Part shown: one piece after another, positions 36,441 through 47,771 of the stretch
How the letters are laid out: each line of letters starts with the position of its first letter
Numbering within the stretch: position 1 is the first letter of the stretch
Source of the DNA: Adineta steineri
Taxonomy: Eukaryota > Rotifera > Eurotatoria > Adinetida > Adinetidae
Length of the DNA: 64,000 nt
Direction of reading: 5' to 3'
NCBI GenBank assembly: GCA_905250115.1
Contig: CAJNOI010000042.1
Location: 334,020-398,019 of the forward strand
Position numbers and translations under genes: made by a program
Notes under the pieces: model-generated
The model's input: only the letters and a program-made list of their open reading frames with translations
The model's database searches: none
What the model was told of the DNA's origin: nothing

Positions 36441-39400
36441 TTATTGGACGTTGTTTTGAGCATTTGACATTTTATAATACATTCCACGTTTTTGTATTAG
36501 TTCTATATGAGTACCACTTTCTACTATACGACCCATTACAAGTACATGTATTACATCACATGAACGTATTGTTGAAAGACGATGTGCAATAATAATTGAT
36601 GTTCGACTAGAATTTTCTGTTTGAGCTTGTTCAAGAGTTTCCTGTACTATCTTTAATTATTAAAAATATTAATTATATATATATAAAAGAAAACAAATTT
36701 ACTCGTTCATTATATGGATCCATAGCACTTGTAGCTTCATCTAATAATAATATTTTAGGTTGACGAATAAGAACTCGAGCAATAGCAACACGTTGTTTTT
36801 CACCACCTGATAAAAAACTACCTTTTACTCCAACCTTTGTCTCATAACCCTATAACAATATAAGATTATATTACTAGATAATTTAATATTAATCTAACTT
36901 GAGGTAATTGTTGAATAAATTCATGAATATTAGCTTTAGTTGCAGCAAGAACAATCTCATCCATTGGTATATTTTCTAATCCATATGCTATATTTTCAGC
37001 AATTGTTAAATCAAATAAAACAGGTTCTTGACTAACAACACCCAAACGAGAACGAACCCATTGAATATTTAATTTTCGAATATCAATACCGTCAAGAGTC
37101 TTATTTATATTAATATTTTTGTTTATATAAGTACTTGAATTATATATAGAAAAGAGATACTTACCAATTGTCCATTTGTAACATCATAAAATCGTTCTAG
37201 TAATTGAATTATTGTTGATTTTCCACATCCAGATGCACCTAAATTGATTAATATTATATGATTAATAAATTAGAAAATATATAGTAATTTATTTTGCACA
37301 TTACCAACAAGAGCTATACGTTGACCTGATTTAATAGATAATTGAAGTTTATTAAGAACAAGAACTGTTGGACGACTTGGATAAATAAATTTAACTTGAT
37401 TAAATTCTGTTTCTCCACTAAAGTTAGTCTAAACAATTCAAGAATAAAATATAAAATTGAAAGGCAATGGTTTTGTTTTTTTTTCTTTTACTAATTTTTG
37501 TCCTTTATTAGATCCATTATCAATAGTTGGTATTCGATCGAATAGATCGAAAAAAGCGTGAGCAGCAGCAAATGATGCACCAATACGTCTTGCTCTAAAA
37601 TGAAAATAGCGAAAACAAAAACAAAACATAAATTTTATATCTTACAACATTCCAGCAACTTTTATCGATCCTAATGCGAACATTCCAAAAGCAGAAATTC
37701 TATAAAAATAAAAAAAAATAATAAAACTTAATTTATAGATTATGATAATTATTGTTTTAGTTACATAACAATATCGTTCATGTCTAGTTCATTGTTTTCA
37801 ACAAGAACCAAAGCACGCCAATACAAAAGTCCCAAAATCAATGAGTCCATCATCCAATACAATCCAAATACTGCTGCAAACAGTGCTTCAGGTCTCCAAG
37901 ACATTCTAAACAAAAGAAAATTTATTGAAGATTGAAATCAATATCTATAAAAAAATAAGAGAGTTAAATATTCGATATTATTAGCTCATTATTAATATAG
38001 AAGAACATGTTTTTGACAAAATTAATCAAGATTATTAAAAGCACTCGGAGTTTTGTTATCAAATATATAGGTACATGCATAATACTTATAAGACTAACCC
38101 TAATACTTGATCAATCATATCCGAATATTGTCGTAAAACTTCATTTTCCATTGATAACTGTTTTACTGTGCGCATATTAGTAAGAACTTCAACAGCAAGC
38201 TAAAAAAGACACAATATAGAATAAATATTTAATAATTATTTGATCAAATAATGTATAATAACATAATTCTATTACACATGAAAATATTATGAATAATAAA
38301 ATGATTTTACCGTGCTAGCTTGACAGTAAATGCGATCAGATTGTGTTTTTAACCATGAACTCAGCCGTATCTGCATAACATTGGCAATCAGTAGGATAAC
38401 GAAAGGAATAGCTATGATTATTGTTAATTCCCAATTGTAGAAGAAACCAAGCAAGAAGCCAAAAGTAGACATGGATAAACCTTCACAGATAACACCTAAT
38501 CTTGAACCAGCCATGTCTTCAATAGCAGCTGCATTAGAAGAAAGTTGAGTACATATAGCACCAGAACTATTTTCAGGTTGATCAAAGTAAGCTACTTCTT
38601 GACGAAGTAAACATGCGAATGCTTTTAAACGAAGACGACTAACTAATTTTGCTCCTGCAATTCCAAAAGTCACAAACTGTAAACAAACGTAAAAAAACTC
38701 ACTAATGTAGTTTAGAAATAAAATTTTTACTTGGAAAAAATGGAGAATCATAAAAGCAGCGCCCAAAAGAATAAATAAACCACTCGTAATCGACACTCGA
38801 CGACGTATATCAGTGTATTTACAATCATTAAATTCCTAAATAAAAAACAAAATCGACAGAAAACACACATCTTTTATCTTTTCTTAGAATATTCATACAA
38901 ATAAATCACTCACATTGATTATTTTCGCTAATAGAATCGAGAAAAGTGGTCCACGTAATCCACCAAGTAAGCATGCTAAACAGCCAATCAAGATAAATAT
39001 CCATTCAGGACTATTCATCTTCAAGAGTCTAAGAAAAACAGATTTTTCTCTTGTTGATATCGAAGTTCTCTAGAAGAGTATATATAAATAATGATTTTTT
39101 AAAGTTATTACATATTTATTTTTACCTGATTTATATCAGTTGCTTCGCTCTCACTCAATAGACGAGCACGCTCTACTATTTCAAAAAACAAAACAGAATG
39201 AAGTTTATAAAATATAATAATTATTAATATTGGAATAGTAACATACATATTTGTGCTTTATCTTCAGTTTCTGCTTGTGTCATATTCATTAACCCATCTT
39301 GCGTATCAATCGTTTTTTCAGATTGCTGCATTTTGACCATTGTTTGATATTTTCCTCCTTCTTTTATTAATAATGTTTCATGTGTACCTTCTTCAATTAC

Positions 39401-42400
39401 ACTTCCTTTATCTAATACATAGATATAATCAGCATTTTGAATTGTAGTCAAACGATGAGCAATAACTATTGTTGTACGATCTATTCATATAATGGTAATC
39501 TAATCAATAGTAATTAAATAATTCTTACTTTTGCATGCTCGATCAAGTGCTTCTTGAACAATTCTCTCGCTAACATCATCAAGTGCACTTGTTGCTTCAT
39601 CTAATAAAAGAATGTTGGGTTGTTTGACAAGTGCACGAGCTAATGCAATACGTTGTTTCTCACCACCACTCAACTGTATACCACGTTCACCAACAAGCGT
39701 TTCATATTTCTACAAACAAAAATATTAATATAGATAAATATAAATATACAAAAAACAAACATTTGGTAATTTCATAATGAATTTATGTGCATTAGCTTGC
39801 TCTGCTGCTTGTTCAATCTCTGCACGTGTTGCATTCAATTTACCAAAACGAATATTTTCATAAATACTTATTCCAAATAGAATCTATTTTAATATAAAAA
39901 TTCTAGAGAGACTAAAAAAGAAAATGAAAGACACCTACAGGTTCTTGACTAACAACTCCAATATGTTGTCGAAACTGTTTAATTTTATAATCTGTAATTG
40001 ACTGACCATCAATCATAATTCTACCTGAAGAAGGTTCGTAGTAGCGAAGAAGAAGTGATACACATGTACTTTTTCCTATCAATGAATTTCAATATTAAAA
40101 TGTTGTTTGTTTTAGAAAGAAAGATTTACCACAACCACTTGAACCTACAAGAGCAGTTGTTTGATTCGCACGAGCAATCAATTTAAGATTATTCAAAGCT
40201 GTTGCATTTTCTCTTGATGGATAATAAAAATTAACATTGTCAAATTCAATATCACCATTGATATCAGAAATCGAGTTTTCATCAGATATGTTCTCTTCCA
40301 ATATTTCTCTTTCATTCAGATTTTCATCATGTATCTATATATCATAAAATAAAATAGAAAATATAATTATCAAGGTTCAGTTTCGACTATTCAATCGATT
40401 TTACCTCGTCAATAAGTCGAAATACGGATACAGCTGCACCTTGAGCTTCCGAAATTGATTGGAAGAAAGGACCAATTGAATTAAGAAAACTTAAAGCTTG
40501 TGCGAACATATTTACAACCTAAACAAAAGTTCGTTTTTCAGTTACTTTCTTGCATATTGATGTTATAGCAAACTTACAACAAGAATCTCACTAATGGTCA
40601 GTATACGATGAGTTTCATAAGACATAAGAATAGAACCAAAAGTGAAACCAATTGAATAAACTATAAAATTTATAAAAAATAACCAACCAAAAAAAGCACC
40701 AAATGCAGCATCTTTCCTCACAGTACACCATTCACTTAATTTTAATTCTTTATCATATCTAGATCGAATAAATAATATAGAATAATCTATAAATCTTTGT
40801 TTATTTATTTATTTACTGTTTTTGTTGGTATTTGCTTCCATTAAATGAAAGAACAGTTCTTAATGAACTAAATACTTCTTGAGCGATTTGTCCAGCTTTT
40901 GAATATGTATTTAATTGTTCTTCTGTTTCTTTTGCGATGAGCTGTAATTATTGATAAAGATTTTAGCGAACTAAATAATACGTTATACCTTAGCAAACAT
41001 CAATGAACTAACAACAACAATTGGAATTATACAAGACATGATTAAAGATAATTGCCAACTGATAATGAAAGATATGATTATACTGAAAATCATGACTAAA
41101 ATAAGTCCAATTACTACTAAGAATTCAAAACCTATTCCATTTTTGATCTTTTCAATATTACTGTAAAAGAAATCGATCATGTCCAATTATTTGTCATAAA
41201 ATTATTATATTTGCTTACGTAAAAAGCTTTGTATTGTATTGAGTAGTATGGTTTGTATCGAAGTAAGTCATGTTCTAAAAAATGAAAGAGAAATAATACA
41301 TTATTTTATCTTGAATCATAAATTAACAAATATATCAGTTTATCATTATCATTATTATTTTCTTTAAAGTCAGAAATCGAGATCAAAATGATCTACTTAA
41401 TTTTGTTTTATGTTTGATTAGAAGCAAGAGAAATAAATAGAATAAACTGAATTTTAACTAATTTCATCGTTCATAATAACGAATTATAAAGTATTTTATG
41501 AATGTAAAAAAATATTTTTACTTACACGTTGAATAAGTGATTGAAAGAGTAAAACACTCATGCGAGATGTTTGCCGTTTCGTAGCAGTTGTCCAACAGAT
41601 ATATTCAAGAGAAGTACATAGAAATGCAAGAATACTTAAACCTACATTGATACAAAAACAACAAATCGCTTGTTTTTTTAAATTTAAATCATCATATTCA
41701 ATAGACTTACCCAAGAACCAATGAACTAGATGCATAACATTTTCATGAAATAAAGGCGTTAATGGAGATAATGTGGATGAAATAGTTTTATTATTATAAT
41801 GGCATAGTCTATAAATGAAAAATTTCAAAAATTTCAAAATAAGAATATTTCTCAGTAAATTACTTATGTAATCGATCATAATTTAATGGATTAAGATCAA
41901 TACCAAGAGGACATACACTGTTATTGATGTTTGTAGATGTTAAATTTTGATATCGATTATTACAATCAACAGCAAATGATGTGGTGGCAAATAATCCCGT
42001 GATTCGACCAAAAAGAATTACATTTGCGAGAACACAAACTTCATGTATTAATATGAGACACAGAGCAATAATTATAAGAAGAATATCAATACGATCAGCA
42101 AATCGAAACTATCATTAAATGAAATGAATATATTGAAAAGAAAAATAACATACATTCTCTTATGGTATTATATGTTTGAATATACTTACCAATTGAAAAA
42201 CATTGATTGGAATATCTTTAGTAGTTTGTTTGATCTCATCATCTAACTTTTTATTCTTAGCATTAGTCTTTTGCCGATTGAAATATTGACGCCAATCAGA
42301 AAAACTATAAGTAATGATGAGTTTGTTATGTGTTTATCAAATTATACCTTTTGTTTTCATTGTCGCTATCATTGTCATTAAGTAGTTTGTTATAGTTCTT

Positions 42401-42424
42401 TAATAGTGGCTCTTTATCATTCAT
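36441..42424 (-). CDS. Full-length ABCB (P-glycoprotein-like) ABC transporter
   Basis: An ATP-driven plasma-membrane exporter of lipids or xenobiotics, in the order TMD1-NBD1-TMD2-NBD2 and split into many exons with short introns. It starts at ATG 42424 ([15 protein letters not shown]..), a cytosolic N-terminus before the first helix [21 protein letters not shown]1 has Walker [12 protein letters not shown] (about 40115-40145), signature [16 protein letters not shown], Walker [14 protein letters not shown] and H-loop [14 protein letters not shown] (about 39430-39475). The linker leads to TMD2 ([20 protein letters not shown], and the 38796-38287 exon). NBD2 has Walker [21 protein letters not shown] (about 37170-37240), signature [27 protein letters not shown] and [14 protein letters not shown]. 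It ends NAQNNVQ, TAA at 36441. All catalytic motifs in both halves are intact, so it is probably functional. The substrate cannot be read from sequence. Confidence 0.92.
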
Positions 42425-43088
42425 GTTCTTCTTTTTCTTTTCAAATATTAATTACTATGAAAGGTGAAATATATTGTGGGTCTATATATATTACTATGAA
42501 GAGTGATTCAATACCTTTTGCTTCACTGATTTTGTGTCCTTCTTCTATTTTATCAGTTTTCTTTCACATTGTCGTAAAGCGTAGGCAGCACTGTGTCAAA
42601 GACATAAATTTCAGATATTTTTTTCGTAGATATATTTATAATTAGTATTTTCCTCTTACCTGTCGCGTGGTAGTAATATAGTATAATTAAAGACTCAAGG
42701 GTAGTAAATTTAATGACTGATAAAAACTAAAAAACTAAAAATATTCTATGTAAAAAGTCCTTCAAATCTAATTCTAAAGCATTTATAGACAAAAAAAGAA
42801 ACAATAAATTGTCGATTGCTTGTAATTTTTATACAACTATGAAGCTTTAAGTTAGAGTTTTACTAATTGTAAAAAAAACAATAAATTGAATAAAAGAGGT
42901 ATGAGGAGTCAAAATCATCAATCCAGTTCTTTAATAAAATTCATATATATATTTATACGAGATACAATGTTATCTTAAGATTATCATTTATTTATAAATC
43001 AATATTATATATAAACAAATTGTTTCAACTTTCATTATAATATCGAGTTAGAAATATATTTATTCAACAAAAACTAAAATTTATAGTA
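42425..43088. other. Upstream region of the ABC transporter
   Basis: AT-rich DNA that should contain the minus-strand promoter. No other gene seen. Confidence 0.4.
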
Positions 43089-43108
43089 TCCACAACCCAC
43101 ACGCTCAA
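43089..43108. repeat. Telomere-like half-element (C-rich arm only)
   Basis: TCCACAACCCACACGCTCAA, the right arm of the palindrome consensus without a recognisable G-rich left arm. Confidence 0.55.
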
Positions 43109-44336
43109 AATGAACTATTTCATCACGATTATATAAGTTGAAGCATAAGGAATTGATAGATTAATTTATATAAATCAATCTTTTTTTTAATTCATCATAT
43201 ATGTGAAAATCTTTTCGTTTATAGTAAAAAAATTTTTAATTCAAAGTTGAAGTTTAAAACTGACAAATCAAAGGTATTTATTATCTTACAGAACATTTCC
43301 TTTACAATAAAAGAAAATGTTTCAATTTTGTTGATATATATCAAACATAATTTCAAATAATTCAATAATACCATATTTTCTTGTTATATTTATGATCAAT
43401 CATTTTTTTAAATAGATTTTTATCTTTCTGACATTGATATCATAACGGTTGAAGTCTTAATAGACGTTAGATTGAAATGATCGTGAGTTTCTGTAGTATA
43501 GAAATATATCGTCATTTTATATGTACATATTCTCTACGATACTAATGTGTATTTAGGTCTTAAACTCAATTTGATTGTGAATTTACTCATGATAAAAAAA
43601 AGAACTTTATTTGGATGAATATTGTTTGATGTGATTTTTTTTAAGTGTGATGAAAGACAAATGATTCTTTTTTTTTGTTTACATTTTGGTAATTAATCTA
43701 TGATTATGGTATAATTTTTAATGATTTCTTGTAGAACATAGTATTAAGACAAGTTTTCAAAATATTTTTTATGATATAATTTATCTTCAGATAAAGAATG
43801 TTATTTCATTTCAAGATATATTAATCGTACCCGATATAATCAACTCTTTGTTCATTATAATTTTTTCAAAATTATTGTTTTTTTGCTCGTGTATGATATA
43901 ACACGTATCATTTTATGTTAGAAGGAATTATTTTCCCATTCTGTTATTTATAACTTATTTAGAAAAAAAAGAGTTTTGTTTTTACTCTTCATTTTCTTTT
44001 AACACGCTTCTTTTTATTCGCAAGTATATATAAAGAAAATATTATGGTGCACATCTGATTATTTTAACAATAGCGGTATTAAATAATATTTAGGATTTAT
44101 CAAGTAAGACACATACTTAATCAGTTTTTCTAAAGGAAAATTTTTCATGTTTAAAATTGTATTGGTCATAATACACAGAAAGAGTGATGTCATAATGCCA
44201 TTACACTGTATTCTTCTACAAACACAACATTTACTACGTTACTTCACTAGGGCAACCATTTCCTCCTTATCATCGTTGCCTCTGAAGTAGTCAATCGAAT
44301 ACTCAGTATCATAACCGTTTCTTCAATTATATCATC
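43109..44336. other. Gene-free AT-rich stretch
   Basis: About 1.2 kb of AT-rich sequence between two telomere-like half-elements. I see no gene or repeat in it. Confidence 0.4.
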
Positions 44337-44356
44337 TTCAACACCTACACCCTCAA
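44337..44356. repeat. Telomere-like half-element abutting the NHL fragment
   Basis: CTTCAACACCTACACCCTCAA, a C-rich arm. The open NHL-repeat frame begins directly after it, so the gene fragment is truncated at or next to this motif. Confidence 0.6.
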
Positions 44357-44357
44357 T

Positions 44358-44609
44358 GGAATTGAATATGATTGTCATGGAAATCTTTATATATCTCAAG
44401 ATCAAACAATTAAATTAATCAATAATAAAACAAATTTAGCAGGAACTGATATTATTGGAATTCAATTTTATTTTCATTGGATTCCTTATTCGACAAAAAC
44501 TGATGAATTATCTAATCCAGAAGGAATTTATCTTGATAAAATAAATGGAGATTTGTATGTAGTTGATTCAAGTTTTAATCTGGTAGAAAAATTTACTATT
44601 AAAGATTAA
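44358..44609 (+). pseudogene. NHL-repeat protein fragment (3' end only)
   Basis: An uninterrupted 83-codon frame with no start codon, ending in TAA. It reads GIEYDCHGNLYISQDQTIKL.., then NPEGIYLDKINGDLYVVDSS and FNLVEKFTIKD. The GNLYI and GIYLD..GDLYVVDS blocks are typical NHL/YVTN-type beta-propeller blades, a domain very common in bdelloid secreted and membrane proteins. The fragment is cut on its 5' side by a telomere-like C-rich motif and followed 35 bp after the stop by another telomere-like palindrome. It thus looks like a gene tail stranded between two such elements. Not expected to encode a stable protein. Confidence 0.7.
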
Positions 44610-44643
44610 TATTTTATTTTGTTGTTTTTTATTCATTGTGTAT

Positions 44644-44699
44644 TCTTGAGGATCTGGGTGCGATTGTAATAAAAGAATATTCACACCCACACCTTTCAT
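44644..44699. repeat. Telomere-like palindrome 7
   Basis: CTTGAGGATCTGGGTGCG on the left and TCACACCCACACCTTTCAT on the right with a 20-bp AT-rich loop, 35 bp after the NHL-fragment stop. Confidence 0.7.
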
Positions 44700-45019
44700 A
44701 AATGTACTTTTTTTTACCGTTATCTATATAAATCGTTCATAAAGCAAGTATATCTTAATCAATCGAGAAATTCTTTGAAATTCGAATAAGTCTTTTATTG
44801 GACATGATTGCATTTAATTTTATACAAGTCATCCTCTGCTTCAAGACTTGTTTCTCCTTATTATCTTCATATTGACATTGTCTTAGTTTTGATTTGACAT
44901 TAATCTGCATCAAAGAAACAAATAGTGATTATGACAATAAAAGGATTTAAGTCTTATCTTTTTTGTATTCGATAAAAAAAACAATATTCCGATATGAGAG
45001 AAAAAAGTATCGTACGATA

Positions 45020-46354
45020 ATGGTTAACTTGTTATATGTTTTGTTTCTAGCCTTTCACCTTCTTGTCGGCAATATTTTGCATTGTCCAAATCAACAATTA
45101 ATCAATGAATCTCTTGAGAGAGTTCATATTCCAGGAGCAGCCATTATTGTCGCCAATGCGACTGATATACTTTATCAACATGCGTGTGGTTATCAATCTT
45201 TATTACCCAAACGTTCGATGGATATTGATACATCAATCTTTCCTCTTGCTTCAATCTCGAAAACATTTATTGCTACAGCCGTCATGTAACTTGTAGAAAA
45301 AGAACTTGTTGATCTTGATACAGATATCAATCGATACTTATTCGAATCTGTTCAACGTATTTACCATCCAGATTATCCTTCTCATTCAATTACTCTACGT
45401 AAATTACTTTCACATACGGCTTCGATCACCGTCAAACCTGAAGAACAAAACATGCAATATAGACCAGATGATACTGCATTCGATGAAACATTGGCTGAAT
45501 TTTGTCTTAAATATATCAATCCGAGTTGTTGAACGAGTAGCAAATATGTCCTATATTCTACATGTCAAAGAAAAAGTTCTCAAGCCCTTGGGTGTTGATA
45601 TCAGTAAAGTCGGAGTACGATTATCTGATTTTGAAAATACAGAAGATTTCGTCAAACATTATGCATATGTATTTAATACAACTGATCTTGAAAGATGGCA
45701 ACAAGTAATGCCACAACTAAATCTTACACCAATTTCAGTAAGGATGCAATTCTATGATGAATAATATTCATTTTCGTAATCTTCTTTGTGTAATAGGATA
45801 ATCCACCCACTTGGCTACACATTTCAAATTATGGATTTGGTGCGTATCCTGCCGGTCTTTTGCGTATGTCTGCGAATACATTGTCAGTATTTCTCCGTAT
45901 GTTTCTTAATAATGGATCTTCTATTCTTCGTCCTCGATCAATTGCTGAAATACGGACAATAGTTGGTGGCGGTAACATACCTGACTATGGTCTGATTGGA
46001 AACAATAATTCTACACAAGAATCACCTTCATCACAATTTGGACTTAGCTGATATTGGCAAACTATGAGTAATGGTCGTCGATACCTTAGCCATAGCGGAT
46101 CAATGTTAGGCATGATACATCTAATGCTAGTAGATGAAACGAACAGTGTAGGTGTAATTCTTTTATCCAATGGTGACATCAATACAGTAAATAATCAGTC
46201 AATGGAAATTGGTCAGACGGGGCAAAATATTCATATGCTACTCTTTCAATGTTTCGAAACCAATAATATTTCCACATCTACCTCTCCTATGGATCAAGCC
46301 AGTTTTCATTACTATCTTTTTGTTCTTCTTTTTCTCTACTTGTCTACGAATTGA
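45020..46354 (+). pseudogene. Serine beta-lactamase-like (class C/PBP-type) gene, decayed
   Basis: The family uses a Ser-x-x-Lys nucleophile for peptide or ester hydrolysis; animal homologues resemble LACTB. ATG 45020 starts a signal peptide (MVNLLYVLFLAFHLLVG..). The VPGAAI-like region (HIPGAAIIVANATDILYQHA) is followed by the catalytic motif ASISKTF (SxxK). Damage: a TAA stop at 45287-45289 replaces a codon inside PLASISKTFIATAVM-[stop]-LVEKELVDLD. Near 45520-45535 the frame shifts, and the segment that should hold the Tyr-x-Asn motif is missing before VVERVANMSYILHVKEKVL. A TGA at 46049-46051 sits where GLSWYW is expected. An intact phase-0 intron (45738-45796, 59 nt) precedes DNPPTWLHISNYGFGAYPAG. 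The C-terminal SHSG motif is present. Two stops plus loss of a catalytic motif make this a pseudogene. Confidence 0.85.
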
Positions 46355-46448
46355 TGTTTTTGTCGTAAAAAGATAACAGTCAGAGTGTTTGTGTGAAGCA
46401 GAGTTTGGGTATCAGCTCTTCTTCAAACTACAACCTCACTCTTATCTT

Positions 46449-46495
46449 TAGGGTGTGGGTGAGGATGATACTCTTCTATTCACCCACACTAACCC
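46449..46495. repeat. Telomere-like palindrome 8
   Basis: AGGGTGTGGGTGAGG on the left and CACCCACACTAACCCC on the right, 95 bp after the beta-lactamase-like stop. Confidence 0.7.
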
Positions 46496-46670
46496 CGTTT
46501 ACTCTTAAGTTGGCTCGAATTTGTGACAAATAGACACGATATTTTCTTGTACCGTTGTCTTTTTTGTAGTTGATCGTATAGTCACTTTATACTTTAGAAT
46601 CTTTTAACTCTTAGCTGATGTTGCGGAATCTATTAGAGTCCTGTAAGAGCAATTTCCTTGGCCATTGGCT

Positions 46671-46718
46671 ATGTGGGTGACTTTAACTATCTTACCGATA
46701 TTGTTACCCACATTCTCA
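46671..46718. repeat. Telomere-like palindrome 9 (degenerate)
   Basis: ATGTGGGTGAC on the left and TTACCCACATTCTCAA on the right. Weaker than its neighbours but with the same layout. Confidence 0.5.
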
Positions 46719-47771
46719 ATTTATCTTCACGTATAATAAAAATATCATGTTTTATGACTGACAATATTTGAATTTCTTATATTAAAGTTATTTATGATCT
46801 ATTTTATATATCTACATGATTTATTCTTTGTCTTTCTCTTTTGATATCATTTTAATAAATCTTTTTTTTACTGATAACAATCAACAAATACTCTTTTCCG
46901 CGAAAGGTTGAATTGTTTTCATTTGACTCAATTCGACTTCAATTAATATTCTCAGAATAGATATTCAATATTTTCGTACCGAATTTAAATCATAATTTAT
47001 CATTACATTTTGTCTTTAGAAATAGAATCTTATCTCGAAGGTGTGCATGTAGGTTTACATGTGAAGAAAAGATCAATACAAAACAATCATTCTCACTCAT
47101 ACCCACACCCAAGATCTGGTAAAACTTATTCGCTCTAGTGAAAAATATTGTATAAAAAAACAATCTATTATCTGATATGTATATGTATAGTTTATGGTTT
47201 ATTATTTGTTAAATTCACTAGAGTGTGATATTTTTTTCATTGAAATATATTTTGTAGAGATTTAGAATAAGGCTATTGATACTTTGATTGAAAAATTGAA
47301 GTTTAATGAATTAAAATGATCTCTAAAAATCTTTCCCGATTTTCAACTATAGTATCTGGCAACTCTGATCATGATCCAATTTCCGATCCCCATAATGATC
47401 TTTTATTGATCTGAGTGTAACTACTAAGATTATTTTTCTCATCGTTCTAGCCTCACACCCATAAAAAAGAACACTATTTTTAAACTGGGAAGAAATGTTA
47501 AAGCACGTTGAAAGTGTGTTTCTTCTATTAAAAAAACACCCGTAAAAATGCATTTTTTTTGTCTTCTAAAAGACTCCTTGATGAAATAAAATATTTGAGA
47601 AGGAAGAGGAAAAATAATGTTGTTATTATGTCTACACAAAACTGAATTTACTTATGTGCTTTATTTTTCTCTTTTCTTTGCAAAGCGATATAGTTTCAAA
47701 AATAAGAAAAAATAAAAGTTGGTAAAGTGCATTGACATTATTCAAAATAATTGAATAAAAAGATAGATTTT
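46719..47771. other. Intergenic region with a tenth palindrome and a possible transposon terminus
   Basis: Holds telomere-like palindrome 10 (47034-47113) and, near 47328-47366, CTTTCCCGATTTTCAAC..TCTGGCAACTCTGATCA. The latter resembles the right end of the hAT-like element at 50406-51713 (TTTGGCAACCCTG). Otherwise no gene is seen. The promoter of the following HEPN gene must lie here. Confidence 0.4.
47034..47113. repeat. Telomere-like palindrome 10
   Basis: CTCGAAGGTGTGCATGTAGG on the left and CTCATACCCACACCCAAGA on the right, longer loop than most (about 40 bp). Confidence 0.55.

Noticed and set aside
45287..45297. GTAACTTGTAG as an intron that would remove the TAA in the beta-lactamase-like gene
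   Set aside because: Only 11 nt, far below the roughly 48-nt minimum of the other introns. A true stop is more likely.
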